The translations under genes were made by a program, and so were the position numbers. A DNA stretch of 18,491 bases from an uncultured Eubacteriales bacterium (GTDB lineage Bacteria; Bacillota; Clostridia; Christensenellales; Borkfalkiaceae). Under the pieces are notes generated by a model that was not told the origin of the DNA, ran no database searches, and saw only the letters and a program-made list of their open reading frames with translations. Positions 8,201 through 15,587 of the stretch are shown in pieces. The DNA is taken from NCBI GenBank assembly GCA_958405585.1, contig CATYEP010000024.1, positions 1 to 18,491 on the forward strand, written 5' to 3'. Position 1 is the stretch's first letter; each line of letters begins with the position of its first letter.

Positions 8201-8967
8201 TCACCCTTTTGTGCGCCTTCTTGCGTCAGCTCAAGCCCACTGTTACCAGCCGCAAAATAGCAATAGATATTTTTGTCATGTCCCTGGATCACGCTTGCAG
8301 AAATGGTTACATCACCGCGCACAAACGTAACTTTGCTCTTATCGGCATCCGCTAAATTATCCCCCAGCGTCCCGAGAGAAGACACCGCGTTTGTTTTCAG
8401 ATCCACACGCATCGGATAAGTGCTATTCCCTTTTACCCTTTCAGCCGAAAGAATCGCTGCAGTCTCTTCCTTTGCTTCGGGAAGCTCCGTACCCTGTACC
8501 CACAGCGAACCGTCGTAAATATAATTGACTTCCTCGCTAATGATGTAACTTGTCGTGCCGTCAACAGTACTGAATACAAATCCTGCCGCGATATTTAAAA
8601 TATCGCCACGCGCCAAAACATCTTCCGTCAAAGGCAGCTCGGTGCTTGATTTAAAATAGAAATACATGGCTTGACCACGCCCCTGTGCAAAATCTGCGAC
8701 CTTCGATGCGCTTCCACGACGGAATGTTACCTTAGACAAATCCTTTGTCGCCAACGACGTCGAACCATTTCCGACTGACTTTGCCACATCCGTATTCACG
8801 TCAACACGGATGGGATAAGTGCCATTACCTCCTTGTTGATCCACGACTCCCAATACATTTGCAACCGTTTCACCTTCTGCAAATGCAGAGAAAGTCAGAC
8901 ACATGATTGCCGAAACTGCCATGCAGACCGCCAAAAGCAATACCAGCAATTTCTTAGTCCTGCTCAT
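5248..8967 (-). CDS. Large secreted surface protein with six repeated modules, Ig-like domains and a C-terminal membrane anchor
   Basis: The product has 1239 residues. A signal peptide (KK, hydrophobic 7-24, likely cleavage after SAFA at 27-30) is followed by five related ~120-residue modules (about 36-157, 172-290, 299-415, 430-545, 553-670). Next come a Big_2-like Ig domain (677-752), a sixth more distant module (858-1025), a second Big_2-like domain (1038-1124) and a Big_4-like domain (1127-1204, with VTFSDGTTE at 1151-1159). It ends SGGGCSS, a hydrophobic span (about 1212-1234) and RKKAR, which looks like a surface-anchoring signal. No catalytic motif was seen, so a glycan-binding, adhesive or scaffold role is an inference. 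The ATG has a strong AAGGAGAGGAGAA ribosome site. It lies 27 bp after the GH99-like lipoprotein gene in the same operon. Confidence 0.85.
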   Translation of the reverse strand: MSRTKKLLVLLLAVCMAVSAIMCLTFSAFAEGETVANVLGVVDQQGGNGTYPIRVDVNTDVAKSVGNGSTSLATKDLSKVTFRRGSASKVADFAQGRGQAMYFYFKSSTELPLTEDVLARGDILNIAAGFVFSTVDGTTSYIISEEVNYIYDGSLWVQGTELPEAKEETAAILSAERVKGNSTYPMRVDLKTNAVSSLGTLGDNLADADKSKVTFVRGDVTISASVIQGHDKNIYCYFAAGNSGLELTQEGAQKGDKFIIDETFSFKSKDGAFIYTVDAGHIYVYDGTQFVEDLSKFTEMKIESITTKDVVNNDKDSIFFVTTDSANTANFGNDNYAATNILNYITFTFPDGAAGDVWYCRVNGSVARFFIRSGGTNLNINTLPVGSVITIKPGFRILATEAVQEEISFVYDGEEWSEYKDTAITAPTRISRVTKGNGNDSYPIALNVSTNMLNLGSLVGLKADTAKVTYTRGDKSVNVSIVQGYGSNLLMYFKSSSDLALTKDTPEKGDILKIEAGFTFESASGSCIYKTSIDYVFVYGDDGFEADLSSFTDMKILSVTTTDPKNGNNDTVFFVNTDSSNEKDFGDPNYTDTDILNYVTFTFPDGTKGNIHYCRVNKTVARFYIRKQDNSGNINKVEKGSMLTFHKGFRILPGEALKEDVTYIYTGSEFQILKEPTDFSIAADQKTTMIVGSTLQIRVEAEEGVNVNYSYKVSDDKIATIDYKGKLNAIKAGKVTVTVSYKDISRTIEITVRDETEEEKEDRQFVIEQPENGIKYYVPVSTDKNPTSVVTQNFGMQGKFIFADGSESAPFKIKDDWFEQAGEEYKYAHEFDLTITEQISGMNLETKITVVVYEYKDIGLFNSIGVSGYDIDDDRNPGEGTWNGHMMIGLSSYSTNTTNLLSQNELNTIASYIEYTTADGKVYKGSGDDKRIGVWQTSTNMLVMIKPDGATTNMGYSSEDHYKGTTYAPIYKLGDKITFKEGMPIYAWIGNKTVDPNRPIEGEGYLIVEGYLDADYTYYCYEEDGTKSLWQLYKEYTDFKLNESMTITAGGTAAVGAVRVPSDATLGTFSYESSDPSIVTVTQQGNMIGMNVGTATITVTLSGGVDEEGNPMEDIVKTMTVTVKRGITKVEGSIELKVGSTFDPSAYEVTVTFSDGTTENIKLNDERVVISGTIDTSAEGEQTYSIAVTIDGETKRGQLTVNVTSGGGCSSAVLGVNAAAALFVVAAAGVVLVLRKKAR
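5893..8862 (-). repeat. Six diverged copies of a ~120-residue module within the surface protein
   Basis: Protein-level repeats lie at about 8497-8862, 8098-8454, 7723-8073, 7333-7680, 6958-7311 and, more distantly, 5893-6396. Shared landmarks are YPIRVDVNTD-like starts (YPMRVDLKTN, YPIALNVSTN), a KVTFxRG or YITFTFPDG strand, a short aromatic strand (MYFYFKSS, ARFFIRSG, ARFYIRKQ), a GDILxIxxGF turn and a closing YxYDGxxW/F. Copies 1, 2 and 4 form one subtype and copies 3 and 5 another, giving the order A-A-B-A-B. I do not recognise this module as a named domain. Confidence 0.75.
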
Positions 8968-8994
8968 AAATTCTCCTCTCCTTAAATTATTTTT

Positions 8995-10917
8995 TTACTT
9001 ACCGTACGCGTAACCGAATCTGCCGATCGGCGCACTGTCCCCCGTACAGTAATAATCCATTATATCGAGATCTTCTTGTTTTCTTTCGCTGAAAGTCTGT
9101 TTCTGCACATTGTCGCTGACTTTGAACGAAAAAGAAACATCCCCGTCTGTCAGCCCCAGAGTTGACAGCGCTATCTTATAAACGATCGTATTCCCGGACA
9201 CATATGTCTCCGCAGTGCCCGCTTCCGTCCAGTTATAACCGCTTCCGCTGTATTTTTCAACGGACGTTACACCGTTTTCGCCCGGTTTACGGTTTATAAT
9301 GTAGTTAAATCCCGCAAAAGAATTCGTTGTGTCACCCGCGCCGATCAGAAGATTCATCCAGTTGGTATCCGTTCCGTTGTATTCCGTTATCGCATCTTTC
9401 GTGTCCACGCGGAAATACACATATTCCGAATCGTGCACAACTTTAATAGAAACAATATCGTTCCTGTTGGAATTATCGACATACGTATGCGCCACGTTTG
9501 CAGCATTTTCGCCATCACGCGCCATCGCGTCGCCCGAGAAATCCGCATATTCGAGCAGAATATTCTTCCAATCGTCCAGATTCTGTATGTCGATCGTCTT
9601 TGTCACCATCTTATACTTGGTGCTCTCTCCCATTTTCAGTTTGTGCGTGTTCGCCGCCAGCTGTATATAGAATCCGTCTCCGTATTCGGCTCCCATCTCT
9701 ATATCGCGCGAATACTCCGCATTGTAATCATCCACAAACCATATGTCTTTGCCCGTGTAACCGCTCGTGCTGTTTCCGCCGCCCGGCTGTCCCGTGATCG
9801 ATTTGATCGCCGTCCATTCGTTCCAGCCCGTCACAAACACGTTTTTGACCATACCGGCTTTGTCATAGGCAAACGCCTGTTCCCACTGCCAGTTGAAATT
9901 CGCACCCTGCCTCCAGTCCTCTTCCACCGTGGACCCGTTATAGCCGCGCGAAGAATTGGGGAGCTGATCGGAAAAGAATACGCTCGACTCCGAATGCTGC
10001 GCCACGCTTACCGACGCATTGCCGTTCTGATGCGGCGCGGGAGACCCCCACTGCATCCAGGGGAAACCCTTATTATCGTCCACTTTGGATGCCGAAGGCC
10101 ACTGCGATTCATAGAAATTATAATAGCTGTACAAAGGATCGCTGGTAGGCAAGACCGTTGTCGCGCCGGAAGAAAGCGACTGGTCCGTAGAACCGATGTT
10201 CGCAGACGAAATGCCGACGATCACCGGCCGTGTGTCTCCGTCAAAGCGGAACCAAAGATTGTCATACTGCCCCGATACATAGAACGCATTGTAAATCCTG
10301 CGTACCGTGTCCGCCGAAGAAGAGTTGGTATAAAACGATACTTTCGGCACGTTCCAGCCCTGGTCGGCATACTTTTGCAGCGTTTCCAAAATCAACTCCA
10401 CGACATCCTCGTAAATGAGAGTGTTCGTGCAGTCGAACATGATATAATCGATGTTCGCCATCGTCAGAAGCTCTACATGGCGGTTGATCACCCACGGATC
10501 ACGCATGGAATAATACCCGTAAAGCGGCTGACTCGCAAAATGGAACTGTCTCGTCGGGCTCTGCCCCGTCTGATCGTTCGTATCATACAGCGGCGAATCG
10601 TCGCCCAGCTTTTCCAGTTTGTTCACGTCATAGATGCCCGTCATGCTCTGCGAACCCAGCCATAAGAAGTAAAACACGCCCACGTATTTCTTTTCGGCGT
10701 TCGTGGGATCACGCACTTCCACCGTTCTGCCGTAATCATCCGTCGCCACCAGGTTCGCCACGCTGTATTCCTGCGGCGTAAGGCCGCGCGTATCGTACTT
10801 CAGATCCGTTTCTCCGTTTCCGCCGTTACCGCCGTTCCCGCCGCGCGCACAGCCGCACAAAAATGCCGCCGATAACGCGCATACTGTAAACATTTTCAAA
10901 AAATTTTTTCCTTTCAT
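8995..10917 (-). CDS. GH99/GH71-like glycoside hydrolase lipoprotein with C-terminal CBM9-like domain
   Basis: This is a 640-residue lipoprotein. The lipobox is LCGC with acylated Cys 23, followed by a flexible GGNGGNGGNGE linker. The central region (about 75-415) resembles GH99-like/WbsX and GH71-related proteins: GVFYFLWLG at 80-88, FGYYSxRDPWVI-type text at 133-144 (here YGYYSMRDPWVI), an IMFDCTN strand at 159-165, and VTGWNEW at 362-368 with a likely catalytic or binding E367. Members include endo-mannosidases and alpha-1,3-glucan hydrolases, but substrate cannot be read from sequence. After about residue 437 a beta-rich domain (VKVVHDSEYVYFRVDTKDAI) resembles CBM9/DOMON modules. A TAGGAG site precedes the ATG, 10 bp after the second permease's stop. 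It should sit on the outer face of the membrane beside the importer. Confidence 0.78.
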   Translation of the reverse strand: MKGKNFLKMFTVCALSAAFLCGCARGGNGGNGGNGETDLKYDTRGLTPQEYSVANLVATDDYGRTVEVRDPTNAEKKYVGVFYFLWLGSQSMTGIYDVNKLEKLGDDSPLYDTNDQTGQSPTRQFHFASQPLYGYYSMRDPWVINRHVELLTMANIDYIMFDCTNTLIYEDVVELILETLQKYADQGWNVPKVSFYTNSSSADTVRRIYNAFYVSGQYDNLWFRFDGDTRPVIVGISSANIGSTDQSLSSGATTVLPTSDPLYSYYNFYESQWPSASKVDDNKGFPWMQWGSPAPHQNGNASVSVAQHSESSVFFSDQLPNSSRGYNGSTVEEDWRQGANFNWQWEQAFAYDKAGMVKNVFVTGWNEWTAIKSITGQPGGGNSTSGYTGKDIWFVDDYNAEYSRDIEMGAEYGDGFYIQLAANTHKLKMGESTKYKMVTKTIDIQNLDDWKNILLEYADFSGDAMARDGENAANVAHTYVDNSNRNDIVSIKVVHDSEYVYFRVDTKDAITEYNGTDTNWMNLLIGAGDTTNSFAGFNYIINRKPGENGVTSVEKYSGSGYNWTEAGTAETYVSGNTIVYKIALSTLGLTDGDVSFSFKVSDNVQKQTFSERKQEDLDIMDYYCTGDSAPIGRFGYAYGK

Positions 10918-10926
10918 CCGTTGCTC

Positions 10927-11814
10927 CTAACCTTTCAGGCCGTCCATGGCAACCCCTTCGATGAGCTGCTTCTGGAAAATAAAGAACAGTACCGCCGGCA
11001 CAAGGCTCATGATAACGCCCGCCGCCATACGGATGTGAACCATATCGTTCCCCGTCGCGCCGTTCTGCAAAAGATAGAACACCTTGTAAGCGAGCGTTGC
11101 AGGGAAATCATCGTCCAGACGCCATACCAACGGGCCGTAGTAATCGCCCCAGTTGGAAGTGAACACGTTGATCATGATATAAATCAGGATGGGCTTGCAG
11201 AGCGGAAGCCCGATAAAGAAATACCTGCGCAACGATCCCGCCCCGTCAATCTTCGCCGCATCGTCGATGTCCTTCGGAATGCTCTGCAAAAACGAACGCG
11301 CAAGGAATATGTAGATCGCGCCGCCGCCCGTAATGTTCGGGATCGTCAGCGGATACAGCGTGTTCAGCCAGCCGATCTTCGAGTACAGGACATACAGCGG
11401 AACCTGCGTCACTACGCTCGGAAGCATCAGCGTCGAGAGCATGAACGCAAAAATAATGTTCTTACCGATAAATTTGCAACGCGCAAAACCGAATGCCACA
11501 AACGTCGCCGAAAGCGGAACTGCGATCAGGTTGAACACGATCACCAGCATCGTGTGCCCGAACGCCGCAAGATACCCGCTGTCTTGCAGGATCTGCGCGT
11601 AGTTGGAAAACTGCGGCACCGACGGGAAAAGCTTGAACGTGGACGAAATAACTTCTTCCTGCGTCATCAGGCTCTTCATGACCATGTAAAAATACGGAAA
11701 CACCAGGATCAGCGCAATGATGATCATCAGTATGTGCATCAGCACTTTGAAAACGATCTCGCTGCGCTTGACTTTCGTATTGATATCCAGAGATGAATTT
11801 TTTATCGCTTGCAT
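10927..11814 (-). CDS. Sugar ABC transporter permease (CUT1, MalG-like)
   Basis: This 295-residue inner-membrane protein pairs with the adjacent permease to form the sugar channel. It has a TM helix at about 23-45, further helices at about 87-110, 119-141, 155-175, 205-220 and 263-282, and the cytoplasmic EAA loop DDAAKIDGAGxxxxxFxxxxLP at 184-204, which docks the ATPase. The frame is open far upstream (to 12204), but that part is out of frame with, and lies inside, the other permease gene. Two adjacent ATGs (11817 and 11814) follow AGGGAGG (11822-11828). I chose 11814 because its spacing from GGAGG is 7 nt rather than 4; using 11817 would add one Met. The upstream gene's TGA overlaps the first ATG, so translation is probably coupled. 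Confidence 0.93.
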   Translation of the reverse strand: MQAIKNSSLDINTKVKRSEIVFKVLMHILMIIIALILVFPYFYMVMKSLMTQEEVISSTFKLFPSVPQFSNYAQILQDSGYLAAFGHTMLVIVFNLIAVPLSATFVAFGFARCKFIGKNIIFAFMLSTLMLPSVVTQVPLYVLYSKIGWLNTLYPLTIPNITGGGAIYIFLARSFLQSIPKDIDDAAKIDGAGSLRRYFFIGLPLCKPILIYIMINVFTSNWGDYYGPLVWRLDDDFPATLAYKVFYLLQNGATGNDMVHIRMAAGVIMSLVPAVLFFIFQKQLIEGVAMDGLKG

Positions 11815-11816
11815 CA

Positions 11817-12779
11817 TCAGTCCTCCCTGTATATCTTCGAACGGGCAAAGAACAGGACTGCTGTCAAAATACCGATAAAGATCAGCAGGAACCACGACAG
11901 CGCGCTCGCATAACCGTATTTGCTGTTCACAAACGCTTCGTTGTAGATGAGTACCGCAAACATATACAGCGAATTGCGGTAGCCTTGTCCGTTGTACGCA
12001 TACGTGAGCGTTCCGTTGTATTGGAGTGTTCCGATCAGCATCGTCACGACATTGAAGAATATCATCGGGAAACTCTGCGGGATCGTCACGTGCGTAAAAC
12101 GCTGAAATCTGCCCGCGCCGTCGATCTTCGCCGCTTCGTAAAGCTGTACGGGGATCGCCTTGAACGCCGAAAGCCATAAGATCATGCCGCCGCCGATGCT
12201 CCACATATTCATCAGGAAAATGGAACTGATCGCCGTCCAGGAACTTTCACTTTCAAAAAACTGACTATGCAGACCGAACAGCCCCAAAAACTGATTGAAT
12301 ACGCCGTTCGTAGCAAACATATCCTTCCACAAAAGCCCCGATACCACGCCAGGGATCACGCAGGGAAGATAGTAAATCACGCGGAACGCGCCCACGCTCT
12401 TGTACGGAAGATTGACCAGCGTCGCCAGTAAGTAGCTGGATACCAGCACGATCGGCACACTGACAAACGCATAGAAAACCGTGTTGCCGAGAACTTTCCA
12501 GAAAACCGGATCGGTCGTAAACATATAACGGAAGTTGCCCAGCCCTACCGGATAGTAATAGATAGCTCCCGTATAGTTAAAGAAAGACCAGATCAGTGAC
12601 TGCACCATCGGATAAAGCGTAAAAATAGCAAGACCGATCACCAAAGGTGCCACGAACATCCAGCCTTCCCGGTTCTCCTTCCATATCTGCTTTATTTTCC
12701 CGGAGCGCGGCGACGGCTTTTTCGCCGCGCTCCCGGTCAATTTCTTATCTTCCGCCTCAGACGATGCTGTTGAATACAT
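11817..12779 (-). CDS. Sugar ABC transporter permease (CUT1, MalF/UgpA-like)
   Basis: This 320-residue membrane protein is the partner of the MalG-like subunit. A polar, Lys-rich N-terminal ~35 residues precede the first TM helix (about 41-66), and further helices lie at about 100-122, 132-150, 183-205, 236-252 and 293-311. The EAA loop YEAAKIDGAGRFQRFTHVTIP at 214-234 is canonical. The start overlaps the binding-protein gene by 23 bp in another frame. The upstream AGGGGAAG is a modest ribosome site, so coupling to binding-protein translation is likely. A GC-rich hairpin lies inside the first 26 codons. Confidence 0.93.
   Translation of the reverse strand: MYSTASSEAEDKKLTGSAAKKPSPRSGKIKQIWKENREGWMFVAPLVIGLAIFTLYPMVQSLIWSFFNYTGAIYYYPVGLGNFRYMFTTDPVFWKVLGNTVFYAFVSVPIVLVSSYLLATLVNLPYKSVGAFRVIYYLPCVIPGVVSGLLWKDMFATNGVFNQFLGLFGLHSQFFESESSWTAISSIFLMNMWSIGGGMILWLSAFKAIPVQLYEAAKIDGAGRFQRFTHVTIPQSFPMIFFNVVTMLIGTLQYNGTLTYAYNGQGYRNSLYMFAVLIYNEAFVNSKYGYASALSWFLLIFIGILTAVLFFARSKIYRED
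12702..12733 (-). promoter_or_regulatory. GC-rich hairpin inside the start of the first permease gene
   Basis: A perfect 12-bp stem (12702-12713 with 12722-12733, GGAGCGCGGCGA) encloses an 8-nt loop. It lies in the mRNA about 45 nt after the permease ATG and about 25 nt after the binding-protein stop. No T-tract follows on the - strand, so it is not a terminator. A stable stem just after a binding-protein gene commonly blocks 3' decay and keeps that protein more abundant than the permeases; here it would also lie inside permease codons 16-26. The structure is seen; the role is inferred. Confidence 0.5.
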
Positions 12780-14172
12780 CTTGCACTTCCCCTTTGAACA
12801 GGTTATATGCGGTATCTGCCGTTTCCTTCAATGCATACGCGCCGACATACGTATTCATTGCATTCACGATCCCGCTCGTGAACTCGGCTTTCGTGTTCGC
12901 CAGGAACGGAAGCCCCATCTTATATTGCGATCCCCATACGTACGCTTCCATGTTGAAAGAAGCACTGTATGTCTTGTGCCAGTTCGCATCCGGATTGTCG
13001 ATGGAAAGATCGCTGCGGATGGAAGGCAGTGTAAGACCGCCGTCCGACGCCACTTTCTGCTGACCGTCATAGCTCATCAGATATGCCAGGAACGCCGCAG
13101 AAGCATCCAGCTTCGTCTGATCGGAAGCCGTCGCCTTGTTCAGCGCATACCCTGCAAAACCGTTGCCGATCACCGAACTTTCCCCGTTGATCAGAGGGAA
13201 AGACACTACATCAAATTTTGACTCTTTGGTCGTCTGATTTACAAGAGACGCTTTATTATACAGCTTGTCGATCGCCGTCGACTGGAAATACAAAGCACCC
13301 GTGCCGCTTTCAAAGCTCGACTGGCTGGAATTTTCGCCCGCCACATACCTCCGATCCACGAGCTCCTTTACAAATGCCACGATCTCGTCGCTCTTTTCTT
13401 TCGTCAGAGCAAATTCACCGTTTTCGTCCAGAACTTCGCCGCCCAGGCTCTTGATGATCGGATATGCAACCGATTCCCAAGTCAGGTTCGCGTCTACAGG
13501 ATAGAATTCCGGATTATTGTAATCCGAATCACTCGTCGTATCATAGAAATTACGCACAGATTCGCAGACCTTCAGGAAATCGTTCCAACTCCAGCCGTCT
13601 CTGACCAAAGACATGTCTGCACCTGCTTTTTCCAGGATCTCTTTGTTGTAGAAGCATACAACCGAGTCGATCGAACGAGGGATCGCATAACGGTTCTCGC
13701 CGACCATGCCCATTTCTTTGAAGTCCGAAGTAAAATCGGTTTCATAATTGAATACACCCGCCTGCGTACCCTGCTCGATAAATTGGTTCAGGTTGAGCGA
13801 AATGCCGTTGCTGATCAGGAAGTAGTAGTTGGATGAGTTCGTCCAGATAATGTCCGCCAGAATTCCTGCCTGTGACTGCTGGAATACGACCGTGTTGTAA
13901 CGATCGATCGTCAGCGTATTGATCTGCACTTCGATCAGCGGATACTTTTGATTGAATCCCTCGATCAACGCATTCATAATCTTGCGCTCGTATTCGTCGT
14001 CGGGGATCAGCACTTTGATCGTCGTCTTTGTGCTCGCAGGAAGATCAAAATTTACAGTATATTTCACTTCTTCAGTCGTGTCGCCCGGACGTTTATATGA
14101 ACATCCGACTGCCGCAACCACCATTACCAATGCCAAGAGCAAACAAGGGATCACCTTCAAAAATCTTTTCAT
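12757..14172 (-). CDS. Extracellular sugar-binding lipoprotein of the ABC importer (SBP family 1)
   Basis: This 471-residue family-1 solute-binding lipoprotein captures an oligosaccharide and delivers it to the two permeases. The lipobox is AVGC with Cys 24, after a KR start and a hydrophobic stretch 7-22. The mature domain shows typical elements: TTIKVLIPDDEYERKIM (about 49-65), FNQKYPLIEVQI, ADIIWTNSS, YAIPRSIDSVVCFYNKEILEKAG, and ALYFQSTA. The length is slightly above usual. The ATG has an AAAGGAG site 7-8 nt upstream. It lies 104 bp after the SGNH hydrolase gene, with two hairpins in the gap. Its 3' end overlaps the first permease gene. The ligand cannot be predicted; the locus suggests a rhamnose-containing oligosaccharide. 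Confidence 0.93.
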   Translation of the reverse strand: MKRFLKVIPCLLLALVMVVAAVGCSYKRPGDTTEEVKYTVNFDLPASTKTTIKVLIPDDEYERKIMNALIEGFNQKYPLIEVQINTLTIDRYNTVVFQQSQAGILADIIWTNSSNYYFLISNGISLNLNQFIEQGTQAGVFNYETDFTSDFKEMGMVGENRYAIPRSIDSVVCFYNKEILEKAGADMSLVRDGWSWNDFLKVCESVRNFYDTTSDSDYNNPEFYPVDANLTWESVAYPIIKSLGGEVLDENGEFALTKEKSDEIVAFVKELVDRRYVAGENSSQSSFESGTGALYFQSTAIDKLYNKASLVNQTTKESKFDVVSFPLINGESSVIGNGFAGYALNKATASDQTKLDASAAFLAYLMSYDGQQKVASDGGLTLPSIRSDLSIDNPDANWHKTYSASFNMEAYVWGSQYKMGLPFLANTKAEFTSGIVNAMNTYVGAYALKETADTAYNLFKGEVQDVFNSIV

Positions 14173-14223
14173 TGTCTTCTCCTTTATCTTTTCCGCTGCC
14201 GCGGATTTTCTGTTAATATGGCA

Positions 14224-14264
14224 GTCAGTGCGCCAGCACTGACTTTTTACTTGGAAAGTAAAAA
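14224..14264 (-). promoter_or_regulatory. Twin hairpins in the leader of the sugar-binding protein gene
   Basis: Two adjacent perfect stems lie between the SGNH hydrolase and binding-protein genes. One is 8 bp (14224-14231 with 14236-14243, GTCAGTGC, loop GCCA). The other is 9 bp (14244-14252 with 14256-14264, TTTTTACTT, loop GGA). On the - strand the AT-rich stem comes first, then the GC-richer stem, then TGCCATATTAAC, so there is no clean terminator in the operon direction. They may act as an RNA processing or stabilising site at this junction. Read on the + strand, the GC stem is followed by TTTTTAC, but no + strand gene is upstream. Confidence 0.45.
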
Positions 14265-14276
14265 CTTTTTATATTT

Positions 14277-15587
14277 TCAGACCGTTTTGTAATCGCAGAT
14301 CGCCGTCATGATGTTCATCGCGTATACGCGGTGCATGAAATCGTTCGGATGATTGACATTGCTCGACGAGATCTCGCAATATCTCTTGATCTGCAGGAAA
14401 TTCTTCCCGACTGTCTGCATGTTGATGTATTTCACGCTGCCGTCGTCGTATTTCTGCGAAAGTTCTTCCAGCTTCTTGCCGTAATTATCGAACAGCCCCG
14501 CCTGTTTCTCGTACAGAGGATTGCACGGGAAGGAATTCACCAGAATGATGTCGCAATCCGGAGAAGCCGCCCGAACTTTGAGCATAATTTCTTCTATATT
14601 CGACTGGTATTTCACTGCCGAAACTGGAGTTTCCGCAGTCGCGTCGTTCATGCCGTATGCGATCACGCACAGGTCGGGTTTCGCGTCCAGCACACGGTTC
14701 AGGCTCAGCGAACCTTCTCCCGTCAAAGGCCACTCACTCACCGTGCCGCCCTTTGCTCCGCTCGTGTACGTCACGTTCACGCCGTAGATCCTCTCGATCT
14801 CCGCACATACCTGCTTCGCATAGCAGGGAGTGTTCGGCTCCACATGCAGGTTGTCCCCCGTGGATGAACTTCCGTCTGTGATACTGTCGCCGATAAACGC
14901 CACGCTCACGTCCTGTCCCGCTTGCAGCTTGCTGCGGAAATTCATCAGCATCGTCCCGTCATAGGTGTTGAACAACCCCTCGGGAAGTTCGCTGATGTCG
15001 TATGCGTACGTGATCGAAAGATACCTTCCATAGAACAGGCTGCTCTCGGTATAGACATACGCGCTCGCATCGCCCGGCTGTCCGCCCCAGACCGTATATT
15101 TGTTGACGGCATCGGGAGCCGTGCTGTATTCGTATCCTTCCGGGATATCCACACCGTGCTCGGCATTTTCGGACAGAAGTTCGATCGCCGAACCTTCCGG
15201 GATCACCAGCCGCTTGTTTTCTGTATCCACTACATAATCTTTTCCTTCTTCGTACGTCACGGAAAGTGTCTGGTCCATCACCGAAACCACCTTCAAAGGC
15301 GTGTACAGAAGGTTGGCATACGCATCGCCGTTGTTGTACGAAATCGGCAGCGACAGCTCATTATAGATGACGTTTCCCAGCCAATAAGGCTGCGTCATAG
15401 AACTTTCATACGTTTCTTTTACATACTCCAAATTCTTATAATCGGCATTATACAAGGGGAAATCCGCAATGTTCGGCTCATTATCGCCTCCACCGGGTTT
15501 TCGCTCCCTGGCGCAGCCCGCACCGAGAACACATACCGCCGCAAATGCCAGCACACATGCAAATGTTCGAATCAGTTTCTTTTTCAA
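14277..15587 (-). CDS. SGNH/GDSL-family hydrolase lipoprotein (probable carbohydrate esterase)
   Basis: The protein has 436 residues from a TTG start at 15587-15585. The start is set by GGAGG (15600-15596) 8 nt upstream, and it immediately gives MKKKLIRTFA, a hydrophobic stretch and LGAGC with lipid-modified Cys 25. The frame is open further upstream (to 15755), but that part is Arg/Cys-rich text inside the previous gene. Residues 40-220 form an N-terminal beta-rich region. The SGNH domain follows: block I FIGDSITDG with nucleophile S235, oxyanion Gly near 277-281 (SGAKGGT), block III GMND with N314, and block V HPNDFMH with D416 and H419. All four catalytic residues are present. It is likely to remove acetyl or other esters from a polysaccharide outside the cell, which is an inference from family and locus. 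The TTG overlaps the previous stop as TTGA. Confidence 0.9.
   Translation of the reverse strand: MKKKLIRTFACVLAFAAVCVLGAGCARERKPGGGDNEPNIADFPLYNADYKNLEYVKETYESSMTQPYWLGNVIYNELSLPISYNNGDAYANLLYTPLKVVSVMDQTLSVTYEEGKDYVVDTENKRLVIPEGSAIELLSENAEHGVDIPEGYEYSTAPDAVNKYTVWGGQPGDASAYVYTESSLFYGRYLSITYAYDISELPEGLFNTYDGTMLMNFRSKLQAGQDVSVAFIGDSITDGSSSTGDNLHVEPNTPCYAKQVCAEIERIYGVNVTYTSGAKGGTVSEWPLTGEGSLSLNRVLDAKPDLCVIAYGMNDATAETPVSAVKYQSNIEEIMLKVRAASPDCDIILVNSFPCNPLYEKQAGLFDNYGKKLEELSQKYDDGSVKYINMQTVGKNFLQIKRYCEISSSNVNHPNDFMHRVYAMNIMTAICDYKTV

Noticed and set aside
11818..12204. N-terminal extension of the MalG-like permease up to 12204
   Set aside because: It lies inside the other permease gene in another frame, is Arg/Asp/Cys-rich, and would place 130 non-membrane residues before the first helix. 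The internal ATG has an AGGGAGG site.
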